Source: Heterostelium album PN500 (lineage: Eukaryota > Evosea > Eumycetozoa > Acytosteliales > Acytosteliaceae). From it: a DNA stretch of 64,000 nucleotides. Below, piece by piece: positions 1-9,534 of the stretch (position 1 is its first letter; every line of letters begins with the position of its first letter). The notes under the pieces were generated by a model. The model searched no databases. It saw nothing but the letters and a program-made list of their open reading frames with translations, and had not been told where the DNA came from. The stretch lies in assembly GCF_000004825.1 (NCBI RefSeq), contig NW_008805065.1, positions 62,001-126,000 of the forward strand, given 5' to 3'. The position numbers and the translations under genes are program-made.

Positions 1-94
1 TTATTAATATTATAACATGATTAACTTTGCTTTTAAATGGTAGCAATTGCACATTTATTAATTATCCAATCCGAATCAATATAAATTTCTATAG

Positions 95-918
95 ACTGAT
101 TTCCTAAAGACATATACTGTTTATATTAATAACTATTCGAAATCGATGGAGACTTTGGAAAGAGCGAAAAAGAATCAATCTCTAGTTAATCTTTTGGATA
201 TATTCTCTCAGAATCCGGCATGTGATTGTTTGGGATTGGAATCAATGTTGATTATGCCCGTTCAACGTATTCCAAGATACATTTTGTTGTTGACCGAGCT
301 CTCAAAGGTAACCGATAAGAATAGCTCTGACTTTGCACCACTGCAGAAAGCGTTGGAGAAGATGAAGGTACTTGCCTCCGATATGAATGAGAACAGACGT
401 GAAGCGGAACTGCTCAACCGTATGTACGAAATACAGAATACTCTCGATGGCTATCATGACGGTGACTTTATCTCACCCGCTAGAAAACTGATTGCCGAAG
501 CCAACTTTCAAGAGAGATCCGTCAAGAACGGTAGTCCGAAACCAAGAGACAGCGTATCAAAGAGCTCCAACGTTCATTACATCCTCTGTAATGATATTCT
601 TCTGAGAACCAAACAAAAAGGTAAAAAGCTACAACTCAAAGAAGTAATCTCTGTAAATAACATTTCATTTAAAGATATTCCAGGTACGTTTTAACAACAA
701 TCTATTAAAGTGTTAATCCGATTAAACTAACTTTTATTTATACTATTTTATTAGATGAACCATTGGCAATAGTATCATCTGATGGTGATATATTATTATT
801 AAAATCAGAAGAGGATCCAATAGAAGAGAAATGGAAAGACTTAATTAGAAATCAACAAAAGATTAATAAGGATAATGAAATCTCGTTTGGTGTAAAAAGA
901 GATTCATTGCGTTTGTAG
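95..918 (+). CDS. RhoGEF (DH-PH) protein, 3' end only
   Basis: This is the C-terminal part of a Dbl-family guanine nucleotide exchange factor, which would activate Rho/Rac GTPases at membranes. The reading is exons 95-683 and 755-918 with an intron (GTACGT...TTAG) at 684-754. The exon opens after an acceptor ending at 94, so it starts before the in-frame Met at 146 and the gene begins outside the window. The first residues (DFLKTYTVYINNYSKSMETL) match the middle of a DH domain. LIMPVQRIPRYILLL is the conserved last DH helix. A PH-like domain follows (HYILCNDILLRT ... EEKWKDLIRNQQ) and the protein ends shortly after it. An AATAAA lies just downstream. The domain call is firm; the partner GTPase is unknown. 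Confidence 0.85.
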
Positions 919-1159
919 CATTTAAACTAAATGTATTTTTAATTGAAAAAAAATAAACAAAAAATCAATAATTGTTTGTTATTTATTAATTTCTTTATGT
1001 ACTTATTATATTATTATTAAATAGATTATTACAATAAAAACTTTTTTTTTTTTTCAATATTTAAAATTATTATCATTTTCTAAACTAAAATGTCATCAGA
1101 TAAGCTGGTGTCACAAAACCAAAAAAGACCAATCCTAGCCAAAAAACAAAATAAAATAA

Positions 1160-1330
1160 TATCATGATGGAGTGGTGGTCTATGATTGGAATGGTAATTG
1201 GTTGTAGGCACGGTAATCATCTCTTGAAAGAACTCTACCAGTAGTTGAGAATAGTCTTTCTGAGTCTACTGAAGAAAGTGGGAATGATAATAGTATTCAG
1301 GCTGTTTTAAATAGAGATACACATAGAACA
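1160..1330 (-). mobile_element. hAT-like transposase C-terminal remnant
   Basis: Read on the minus strand, about 1195-1310 encodes SSVDSERLFSTTGRVLSRDD. This resembles the SxxSERlFSxxG core of the hAT transposase dimerisation domain, and the frame stops soon after. No terminal repeats or intact transposase were found, and the flanks (1399-2010, minus) have only scattered open stretches. Further along the same strand, near 1085-1150, is a short hydrophobic stretch (WLGLVFFGFVTPAYLMTF) that could be the end of a small membrane protein. A mitochondrial-type leader (RLFSTTGRVLSR) is therefore an alternative reading. The call rests on one motif. Confidence 0.35.
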
Positions 1331-2192
1331 AACAAACCTAAAAAAAAAAAAAATAATTAATAAATTATTAATTTAAATTAGGAAAAAAAATTCTAAAATC
1401 AAATAAGATAGTATTCATACACTCTAGTTTGAAACCTAAATATATTCACTAGAATTTCCATTATCAATGGTAGGTTGTCAGTCATGATTTCATCGGTTGG
1501 AAGATGGGAATTGGTCTCGGAAGCACGAATATTCCTAGTGATAATTACAAATAGTTCTATTTGATGACATTTTAGTTTAGAACTTAATAAAAATTTATAA
1601 ATAAATAAAAAAAAAGTGGAATTAAGAAATAAAAAGACTAGGAAAAAAATTAAATAAATAAATAAATAAATTTGTATTCCAAAATTAGTTTTATTTTCCA
1701 TTAACTAGTTAGAATATTTATTTATCAAATTTCAACCCTTTTTAAAGTGAATTTTTATCCTCCAAACTTAGAATCAATATTAATTTTATTTTTTAAAGAT
1801 ATCTAGCAGTCAAAGATATTAATATACAGGTAGTTTCGGAGATGCAATTGTTTGTGATACTAAACTTTAACAATTTTCTGAAATGATCTCTCCTTTTTCT
1901 TAAAGTAGTGCTTTTTATAATAAATACATTACATCTATTAAGAATTGGAAGAATTCATTAAAATTTATTATCCTCAACACTGTTGCATTTAAATATAAGA
2001 AATAGATATTGTATCAAGAAACTGAGCAACACAATTCTATCTTAGTAAAAAAAAAAATAGTCAAAATGATCATGATATTATTTCAATTAAGATTAAAAAA
2101 GATTTATTATAGGTACAAAAAGAAAAAAAAAGGTAAATTGTTTAATAATTACTTATCGTTGGCGTGTGTTGTGTTGGTTTTATATAAACTAC

Positions 2193-2242
<50 letters not shown>
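2193..2242. repeat. ATT trinucleotide microsatellite
   Basis: About 16 uninterrupted ATT units in non-coding DNA, as is common in dictyostelid intergenic regions. Confidence 0.9.
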
Positions 2243-2243
<1 letters not shown>

Positions 2244-2328
2244 ATTGTATATGTTGTGGTGATTGATAATGAATCGCTATGTTATTAAAATAGTATAATA
2301 TTATTAACTAGGCAGTAGCGAAAGCTGT

Positions 2329-2946
2329 TTAGTTCCATGAGGAAGTTGAGCTTTGCTTACCGATACCGTATTTCATTCTCATCTCCTCACGTCTTCTGTC
2401 GGTGAGTGGTGTTTGAGAGTGATTCGATGATAAGAGGCTACGAGTCTCCTCGTCTTGGATGTGGTAGACCTTGGTGACCTTCTTACGACGGCAACAGCAA
2501 CAGCAGATCAAAGCGAGGAAGAATACGATGATGAACAAAGCGATACCACCGGCAATCAACAAGGTGTAGAGTCCTTGCATCTTGCATTGCATCCATTGGA
2601 AGTCCTTGCAGGTATCGATTGGCTTGGAACCGTAGAAGGTACCGCTGACACAGACCTTGTCACCCTCACACCAGACACAATCACGATCGTCGGTACACGA
2701 CGAACAATCGGTCTTTGATGCACAAGTACCGTTCTTGGCTACCTCACCAGATGAGGAGGTGTCATTACTCGAACTGAGAAGCATACCATAAGCACTTGAG
2801 TGTAATTGTGATGGTGAAGCAATAACAGCACCTATAATAATCAATCAAAAATTAATTAATTAATATATTTATTTATTTTGTAATAATTAATAAAAATACT
2901 TACAAGTTAGTGCTAATAAAGCTAAGACTACTAAAGTTAATTTCAT
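2329..2946 (-). CDS. PTTG1IP-like single-pass membrane protein
   Basis: A small type I membrane protein resembling animal PTTG1IP (pituitary tumour-transforming gene 1 binding factor). Two exons are read: 2946-2904 and 2831-2329, with an intron of GTAAGT...TATAG. Exon 1 supplies a signal peptide (MKLTLVVLALLALT then CAVIAS). The ectodomain has a compact PSI-like cysteine set (CASKTDCSSC, CVWC, then three more Cys). One membrane helix follows (LLIAGGIALFIIVFFLAL), running into CCCCCRRKK, the same juxtamembrane Cys/basic run seen in PTTG1IP. The cytoplasmic tail carries YHIQDEETRSLL, which holds possible sorting signals. Total is about 184 aa, close to the animal protein. The family call is from motif layout; the role in amoebae is unknown. 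Confidence 0.8.
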
Positions 2947-3621
2947 TGTATTATATATGTATAGTTAAAAATATGTGTGTTTGTTTAAATTAATAAGAAA
3001 AAAAATGGTGTGCCGATTTGTCTTTTATTATTTTTTTTTAATTTTTACAAATTACAAAAATAAAAAATAAATTCTTTGTAATTCGAGAAAAATTTTAAAA
3101 TTTTTTTTTAAAAAATACATCATCAATTTTTAAAACAGCAAAAAAGGTTAAAAAAACAATCAGATTTTTTTTTCCTTCAAAATTGGGTGTTAGTGTTATC
3201 TTTGATTGGAAAGAAAGAATATATTTATATATTAGATGGATCGGAAATAATAATCAAAATTGAATTGTCAATCATCCTAAAAATTTGGAAACAAAAATTT
3301 GAGAAAATTTCCTTTGGTAAAAAACTTTACTAAAACAAATCTTGAGAATCAATTTTTAAACAGTAGAATTTGTTTTTTAATCTTATCTAAAGAAATTAAT
3401 TTTATTTAATACCTTTTATTGGTAGAGTTAAAATAAAATAAAAAAGATAAAGAAAAGTTTTCGACCACAATGTTTGCAGTTAGAATTTGTATTTTTTTTT
3501 TTTAAAAAAATAATTAGATTTGTAAAAATTTTTGATCTTTTTGATTGAATTAACCAATCATTTGAATGATTGATTGTTTTGTGATTAGTTTACTTTTTTT
3601 TTTTTGTTTTGGAAAATATAA
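2947..3621. other. divergent intergenic region
   Basis: Divergent promoter space between the PTTG1IP-like gene (minus) and the ankyrin gene (plus). It is very AT-rich with A/T runs. I see no gene or RNA in it. Confidence 0.5.
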
Positions 3622-5646
3622 ATGGATTCTAGTAATAATAATAGTTTATTATTTAAAAAGATAATATCAAATATTGTGTTATCAAATAAAATATTTAAAT
3701 TTATATATGAAATCGATATTATTAAAAGAGATAAAAGCAGTCACAGGCATTTGCGATGGAAAGTGTTAATAGAAACACCCTCTGCTCTAATGGAATATGG
3801 TTATTTGGAGTTGTTGAAACACTATATCGAGAGAAAGCAGAGTGAATGCAAACCGAATGAACTGCGCAAGCTGTTCGATTCAAAGATTAAACCGTTTCTA
3901 AATCGGGTCATTGTCGTTGGTAACCCTAGAATCATCGATTACTTGCTATCGGTGTTCACCGAAGCTGTCACCAAGTGGGATGATAACTTGGCAATGTTTG
4001 CAGTGAAGCATAAGCACTTTGATGTTCTCCAACTGCTTGCCGAGAAGAGAACCGATCAGAACTTGGAGATCGCTCTTAATAAAGCTGCTTTCGATGGTGA
4101 AGTTGAAATGGTTAGTTATCTCCTCGACAAAGTGTACGATCCATCTCTAATCTCAGATACAGACAAAAATAACTATCAACATAGATTGATAGTGACCGGT
4201 ACTCTAGGGATTGTCAAACTACTCAAGAATATCAACATTACAAAAATCATTTCAAAATCAGTAGTAGAATTGTTGTGTGGATATAAAAAGTTTGATATAC
4301 TTCAATATTTATTATTAGAATACTATCAAAATAATAGCAATAGTAATAATAATAATAATAGTAATAATAATAATATTTTTAATAACTTAATTACTGTATA
4401 TAGTTTGGAAAAGATTACAGAGTTTTGTGATTTTCAATTGTTTAAAATCATTATGGAGAATTCAACTGATTGTAGGATTACAGTAAAAACAATTGAGAGA
4501 GCAGCAGCCAGCAATAAAATAGAGGTTCTCGAATGGATTAATAAGAACAAAAGAAATGCAGTTTGGAGTAAAAGTGCAATGGATTTGGCTGCGGAAAAAG
4601 GTCATTTCGATACCGTCAAGTGGATTCATTCAAATCGTACGGAAGGATGTTCAAAGCATGCAATGGACTTTGCTTCAAGACGAGGCTGGCTTGCGATCGT
4701 AAAGTTCTTACATAAAAATCGAACGGAAGGATGTTCTAAGCAAGCAATGGATTACGCAGCACAATTTGGACACTTTGAATTGGTAAAGTTCCTGCATGAG
4801 AATCGAACGGAAGGATGTTCTCTGCTTGCAATGAAACATGGATTCATTGATATTCTTCGATATCTATACGATAAATATCAGTTTGATCACATTTGGATGA
4901 ATGTTGAAACAGCGATATGGCATGGACACTACGCAGCGTTGGTATTCATTTTGCAATGTAATCAGGATCAGAATTTGAGTTATAATGCATTCGAAGTGCA
5001 CAGTAGCTATTGGTTGTTACGAGCACTCAAGAAAGGAACTAACTTGTCGATTGCCAAGCATATCGCTGAGAAGCGCAATTGGTGTCTAGACTTTATCACC
5101 TACAAAGATATTGTTTCACTCATTAAAAGCTACCGGCTCGACAGTATAAAGTTTGTTTTCGAGCATACCGACGCATCGACTCATTCAGAGCTATTCAATA
5201 TGAAATGTTTCAACACGGCAGCGCTAGTGGGAGACCTGGAAATCTTAAAGTTCTTGCACGAAAATCAACTCATTCCAAAGCATTGGAAAGGCAATACTCA
5301 GGTTCGAGCACTTCAGAACGCTGCGACACACAACAGCGATAGAATCATCGCTTACCTCTGTAGCAATAACATTCTCTTTAGCATGAGCGACTGTCAGGTG
5401 GCCACTCTCACAGCAACCCACAAACTAAACTACCGAATCTTGAGCTACCTTATACCCCACTATCTTGAAAACACCAAACATGGAAACTTTGTGAAACTAG
5501 CTGTCTATCCAACTCAAATACTAGACGATTGTGCTCAAATCGAAAACCGAAACGATATAGTAGATCTATTTAAACATTACGATATTAGATTAGGAAATAT
5601 TTATTTACCAACAACATCAACAACAAATGTTTTTATAATAAAATAA
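3622..5646 (+). CDS. divergent ankyrin-repeat protein (674 aa)
   Basis: A single-exon ankyrin protein of the type that is strongly expanded in dictyostelids. The N-terminus (NNSLLFKKIISNIVLSNKIF) is the usual leader of that family. Degenerate ankyrin units follow from about residue 125, for example HKHFDVLQLLAEKR and AAFDGEVEMVSYLLDK. The clearest are three near-identical units at about residues 308-400, each holding an A-MD-A---G-----VK--H-NRTEGCS core. A short Asn tract lies near residue 240. The function is unknown, presumably protein binding. The three near-identical units point to recent internal duplication. It is a distant relative of the two ankyrin genes at 9.5-15.9 kb on the other strand, not a close copy. 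Confidence 0.8.
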   Translation: MDSSNNNSLLFKKIISNIVLSNKIFKFIYEIDIIKRDKSSHRHLRWKVLIETPSALMEYGYLELLKHYIERKQSECKPNELRKLFDSKIKPFLNRVIVVGNPRIIDYLLSVFTEAVTKWDDNLAMFAVKHKHFDVLQLLAEKRTDQNLEIALNKAAFDGEVEMVSYLLDKVYDPSLISDTDKNNYQHRLIVTGTLGIVKLLKNINITKIISKSVVELLCGYKKFDILQYLLLEYYQNNSNSNNNNNSNNNNIFNNLITVYSLEKITEFCDFQLFKIIMENSTDCRITVKTIERAAASNKIEVLEWINKNKRNAVWSKSAMDLAAEKGHFDTVKWIHSNRTEGCSKHAMDFASRRGWLAIVKFLHKNRTEGCSKQAMDYAAQFGHFELVKFLHENRTEGCSLLAMKHGFIDILRYLYDKYQFDHIWMNVETAIWHGHYAALVFILQCNQDQNLSYNAFEVHSSYWLLRALKKGTNLSIAKHIAEKRNWCLDFITYKDIVSLIKSYRLDSIKFVFEHTDASTHSELFNMKCFNTAALVGDLEILKFLHENQLIPKHWKGNTQVRALQNAATHNSDRIIAYLCSNNILFSMSDCQVATLTATHKLNYRILSYLIPHYLENTKHGNFVKLAVYPTQILDDCAQIENRNDIVDLFKHYDIRLGNIYLPTTSTTNVFIIK

Positions 5647-5965
5647 TTAATATTTGGACAGACCTTAAAATAAATAGTTTTTTTTTTTTGGTGTTTATTT
5701 TATTTTTATTTTTTCCAAGGTTGAATAAAACTTTGGCATTGATGATGAGTTTGTTTGTAGATGGATTGAATTTAATTGTACAATTAACTAATAATTTAAT
5801 TAAAGAAATTGAAGTGTGATTATATTAAAGAATAAAAAGTAAATTTGTAATAATAATTTAAAACTAAACAATTTTGATAATATTATATTTGTTATTTTGT
5901 TTTTTTTTGTTTTTTTTTTGGATGTAGTTTTTTCTTTTCCTTCTTTTCCTTTTTTTTTTGTTATT
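5647..5965. other. convergent intergenic region
   Basis: 3' ends of the ankyrin gene (plus) and paxB (minus) face each other. The stretch holds T-runs and no recognisable gene. Confidence 0.5.
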
Positions 5966-7612
5966 TTAACCAAATAATTTAGAGTGACATACTTTACAGT
6001 ATGGTTTACCATTGTTGGCGGTATAGGATCCACCTGCCAATGGGTTCATACAAAAAGCGCAAACGAAATGCTCTGGATGCCATTTCTTGTCGAGTGCATC
6101 TACGCAACGACCGGACACGGCCTTACCGCAACCGGAGCAGACAGAACCAGCCTGTTGGTGATAATGGATGTCACAGTATGGCTTACCACCAAACTCGAAA
6201 AAGGTTCCACTGGCAAAACTCTTTTGACAGTATTGGCAGACGAAATGCTCTGGATGCCACTGGGTTCCGAGTGCGTTGATGCACTCACCACGAATCGGTT
6301 GGTTGCATCCACCGCAACGTGCAGCGAATGTCGAGTAGAAATCGGTTTCACAGTAGGGACGACCTTCACGCTCAAAGAAGTTACCTCCCTCGAATGGCTT
6401 CAAACACTGGGTACAGACAAAGTGGTGGACGTGCCACTTCTTTCCGAGCGCGGTGATGCAACGATCGGTGATGGCGTCGTCACAGTGTGCGCAACGTGCA
6501 CAGAACAACTCTTGGTAGCACTTCTCGCAGTGGGGAATACCTTCCTGTTCGTAGAAATTCTTGGTTCCAATGGGGTTCTGGCAGTTGTGACATTGGAAAT
6601 GCTCTGGATGGAAAAGCTTGCCCATGGCTTGGATGGTCTCACCGAGAATTGGCTTACGACATCCACCACAGATTCCACGTGGAGTTGGACCGGATGAGTC
6701 GATTTCGTTCATCTGACTGGTGAGGTTACTCAAGAGATTATCGAGATCGTCACCGGCCAATACCTTTGATTTTTGTGAGGTAGCTTCTTGTTGTCTTGGT
6801 GCTGCTGGTGATGCGCTGTGATTGTGGTGGTGATGGTGACTGTGGTGATTGTGATGATCGTGATCGTGATCGTGGTGATGATTGTGATTGTGATTGTTGT
6901 GAGCTGCTGCTGGTTGATGAGTGTGTTGAATGCTGACAGAGGCAGAGACGGTAGTTGGTGGAATGGCTGGAGCTGGAGTCTGTTTGTGATCGACAACCGG
7001 TTGTTGTGGATTCAAATTCTTGAGAAGTTCATCGAGATCGTCGGTACTGAGTGAAGCGGCAGCTGGTTGGTTGGCAGGTGCTTTGGTTTCCAATACTGCC
7101 TTTGATACTTGCAATGGCTGTTTCTTTGTGACAACGGTGGCAGTTGATGTATATTTGACGGGTGTGGATGGAGTGCTCGATGGTTTGGCACTGCTGGTAT
7201 ATGAGGTGGTAGTGGTTGCCTGAGCGGCAGGCTTTGGAATTTCGCTGCTGCTCTTGAGCGCGGTGGAAATCGACGAGTTGAGTGACTCCATCAAAGCATC
7301 CAAATCATCTGATGTATCGAGAGCTTGTTGTTGAGCACTGCTATTATTATTGTTATGATGGTGATGATGATGATCATGTGTTGATGAGGTGCTATATGAA
7401 ACTGGTTCCGACTTTGGAACTGGAGTTGGATTACCACTTGTCTGAAGATCTGCCATCAACGATTCAATTTCATTCAAATTAACTTTTGATCCACTGTCTG
7501 CTGGTTTGACAGTGACACTGACAGTTGCTGTTGGTGTTTTCAATCCAGACTTGGGTCTACCCAAATCTGCCAATAACATATCTAAATCATCCATTGCTAA
7601 TCCTTGATTCAT
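5966..7612 (-). CDS. paxB: paxillin (PaxB), LD motifs plus four LIM domains
   Basis: A focal-adhesion adaptor linking the cytoskeleton to cell-substrate and cell-cell contacts. It is an intact 548-aa single exon; D. discoideum PaxB is of similar length and has the same design. LD motifs are visible at the start (MDDLDMLLADLG) and further in (LDALMESLNS, LDELLKNLNP, LDNLLSNLTSQM). The spacer is rich in Ser, Thr and Pro and contains two His runs. Four zinc-binding LIM domains occupy about residues 314-548, each with the C-x2-C...H-x2-C...C-x2-C...C-x2-C/H pattern, opening with CGGCRKPI, CAHCDDAI, CGGCNQPI and CSGCGKAV. The protein ends right after the last LIM (HSKLFG). Open stretches on the plus strand here are its shadows. 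Confidence 0.95.
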   Translation of the reverse strand: MNQGLAMDDLDMLLADLGRPKSGLKTPTATVSVTVKPADSGSKVNLNEIESLMADLQTSGNPTPVPKSEPVSYSTSSTHDHHHHHHNNNNSSAQQQALDTSDDLDALMESLNSSISTALKSSSEIPKPAAQATTTTSYTSSAKPSSTPSTPVKYTSTATVVTKKQPLQVSKAVLETKAPANQPAAASLSTDDLDELLKNLNPQQPVVDHKQTPAPAIPPTTVSASVSIQHTHQPAAAHNNHNHNHHHDHDHDHHNHHSHHHHHNHSASPAAPRQQEATSQKSKVLAGDDLDNLLSNLTSQMNEIDSSGPTPRGICGGCRKPILGETIQAMGKLFHPEHFQCHNCQNPIGTKNFYEQEGIPHCEKCYQELFCARCAHCDDAITDRCITALGKKWHVHHFVCTQCLKPFEGGNFFEREGRPYCETDFYSTFAARCGGCNQPIRGECINALGTQWHPEHFVCQYCQKSFASGTFFEFGGKPYCDIHYHQQAGSVCSGCGKAVSGRCVDALDKKWHPEHFVCAFCMNPLAGGSYTANNGKPYCKVCHSKLFG

Positions 7613-9069
7613 TATTATTATATTATTATTATTATGGAAATATTAATTAATAAAAGTTGGAATTATTTTTATTATTTTTTTTTTTAAAGATTTAAATAGT
7701 GAATTCAGAATTGAACTATAATAAAATAGGAAAGTAAACAAATAATTTAAAAAAAAATAAAGAACAACAACCAAAATACAATTAAAACAAAACAAATGAA
7801 ATTAAAATTAAATCAATTCGAAAAAAAAGAAAAAGAATAAGTTTTATTTTGCATGGCTTTGTTAGCTGTCAATTAATTCTCTTCTCTCTTCCATTATAAT
7901 TGTTTAATTGAATTTAAATCACAAAGATTTGCGCACATATTATATAATATGTGATAAATTATAAAAATTGAATATGAATCACACCACAACACAACCCAAA
8001 ACATCCACTTTGAACCAAATATAAAATATTATTTTGCTATGTTGATTGATTGGTATCAAGCCAAATCTTATGATCACCATATTAATGGTGGTCAGTCATT
8101 TGTTACTTTTTTTTTTTTTTACTAAATTTTTTTTCTCTATTTTTTTGTTAAAGTTTGAGATGGGTTTTTTTAAAAGGATGGATAGTTGGTTGGATTAAGT
8201 GGATAATTAACAATAAAAAAAAGAAAATATAAAAAATTGTTATAACAACTTCAACACAAACTTTGACTTATATTAGTGGTGGTGTTTGAATGATTTGTTT
8301 TTTTTTTTTAAAAAAAAAAATTGGTGTGTGTGTGTATATTCATCAGTGTGTTTTGTTTAGATTCAAATCTAAGATGGTCATCATCATTATCATCACTGAT
8401 TTTAATGATATGAAAGAATTGACTTTTATTTGTATGATTTATTACTTAGATTTGAATTTGCTATGTTTTGTTTAACACCTACTATATCTATAACCTAACA
8501 CTCTCACTCTCACTCACACTCTATATCTCTTCCCTCAACTCTTAATCTCTTCCTTCATTTTGATTTGAATACCTACAAAAAAAAATATATAATATGATAT
8601 AAAAAAGTAAAGTGTTTGTTAAAAGTTTAGTTTTAAATGAAAAATATTGTACAAATTTGATTTTATATATAAATAAATAAATAATAAATAAATAATATGT
8701 TTTACAATAACAAAATACAATAGAATAATATAATTAGTAGTATTGTTGTTTTTGACTGAAAAAAAAAAATGGTAATGAATGGCAAAAGACAGAACAAAAA
8801 TTAAATTGTGCTTGTATTCTGTGCTGTTGTTGTTGTTGGTTGGATCAAAAAGAGGTGGGTACTTGGTGTGTTGGAGGCAAAACTTAACTGACATTCTACT
8901 GCGAAATGGTCATAATTGAAAAAAATAAAAATAAAAATAAATAAAAATAAAAATATGCTAAAGTTTTTTTTTTTTTTTTTAATAAAAACCCAATTCATTT
9001 TTGGATTTTGTGGACAGGTGATTTAACAATTTTTTTCAAAAAAAAACCAAAAATTATATGAATTTTTCT
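7613..9069. other. gene-poor stretch upstream of paxB
   Basis: About 1.4 kb of AT-rich DNA with poly-A/T runs, a GT repeat near 8322 and a CT/CA-rich tract near 8495-8530. Short open frames (8290-8475, 8619-8998) are low-complexity and not called. Confidence 0.5.
7980..8009 (-). promoter_or_regulatory. TG-rich G-box-like element upstream of paxB
   Basis: On the minus strand this reads TTGGGTTGTGTTGTGGTGTG, about 370 bp before the paxB start. It resembles the TG-rich G-boxes bound by GBF in Dictyostelium developmental promoters. The call rests on resemblance only. Confidence 0.2.
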
Positions 9070-9092
9070 GGCTCCATTCATTTAAAAAATAG

Positions 9093-9395
9093 TCGATCAG
9101 TTGTTGGGTGAAATAAATTTATCATCGGCGGTATTAATCTCGAGGGAGGAATTTAAACCAATAATAACACCTCATCCATTTAAAAATGATCAAAGGTAAT
9201 ATTAAAAAAAAAAAATAAATGAAATATTTTTAGATATTATTTTTTCAAGCCAAAAATGATAAATAAATGATTCATTTTCAAAGATTACTTATTTTTTGTT
9301 TATTATATAATGATAAAAAATTATTTTTGGTCAATATTATTAGTCCAACGGTTTCAAAGATGATCTTAACTTTTCTTAAAAATAAAATTTTTTAA
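9093..9395 (+). CDS. possible small spliced gene, exons only
   Basis: A coding-like exon at 9093-9195 is flanked by ...AATAG and GTAATA. It reads DQLLGEINLSSAVLISREEF followed by KPIITPHPFKNDQ. Splicing to 9344-9395 (acceptor TATTATTAG) keeps the frame and adds SPTVSKMILTFLKNKIF and a stop. Another possible exon (RQLLLKYIGNMLGFS, stop) follows an acceptor at 9450. No start codon or upstream exon was identified with confidence. It converges on the ankyrin gene ending at 9535. The protein family is not recognised, and it could be a decayed exon. Confidence 0.3.
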
Positions 9396-9534
9396 ATAGT
9401 GGAAGATTTTTTTTTTTTTTAAAAGAACATGATTGTTTCTCTTTTAATAGACAATTACTTCTTAAATATATTGGTAATATGCTTGGGTTTTCATAATGCA
9501 ACTTTTTTCTATTATTTTTTTATTTAACAAACAA

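Larger units (their letters stand above)
919..2328. other. gene-poor stretch
   Basis: Between the RhoGEF end and the PTTG1IP-like gene I see the possible hAT remnant, T/A homopolymers and one ATT repeat. Open stretches at 1399-1701 (minus) and 2009-2266 (plus) are low-complexity, lack coding character and are not called. Confidence 0.5.

Noticed and set aside
1399-1701. 100-codon minus-strand open frame
   Set aside because: Hydrophobic/Phe-rich translation of T-runs. A possible transposase relic in its second half is too weak to annotate.
2009-2266. 85-codon plus-strand open frame
   Set aside because: Mostly Lys/Leu from A-runs and the ATT microsatellite; no coding character.
5984-6697. Plus-strand open frame of 237 codons inside paxB
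   Set aside because: Antisense shadow of four LIM domains.
8290-8998. Three short open frames upstream of paxB
   Set aside because: Translations of homopolymers and GT repeats without splice signals or similarity.
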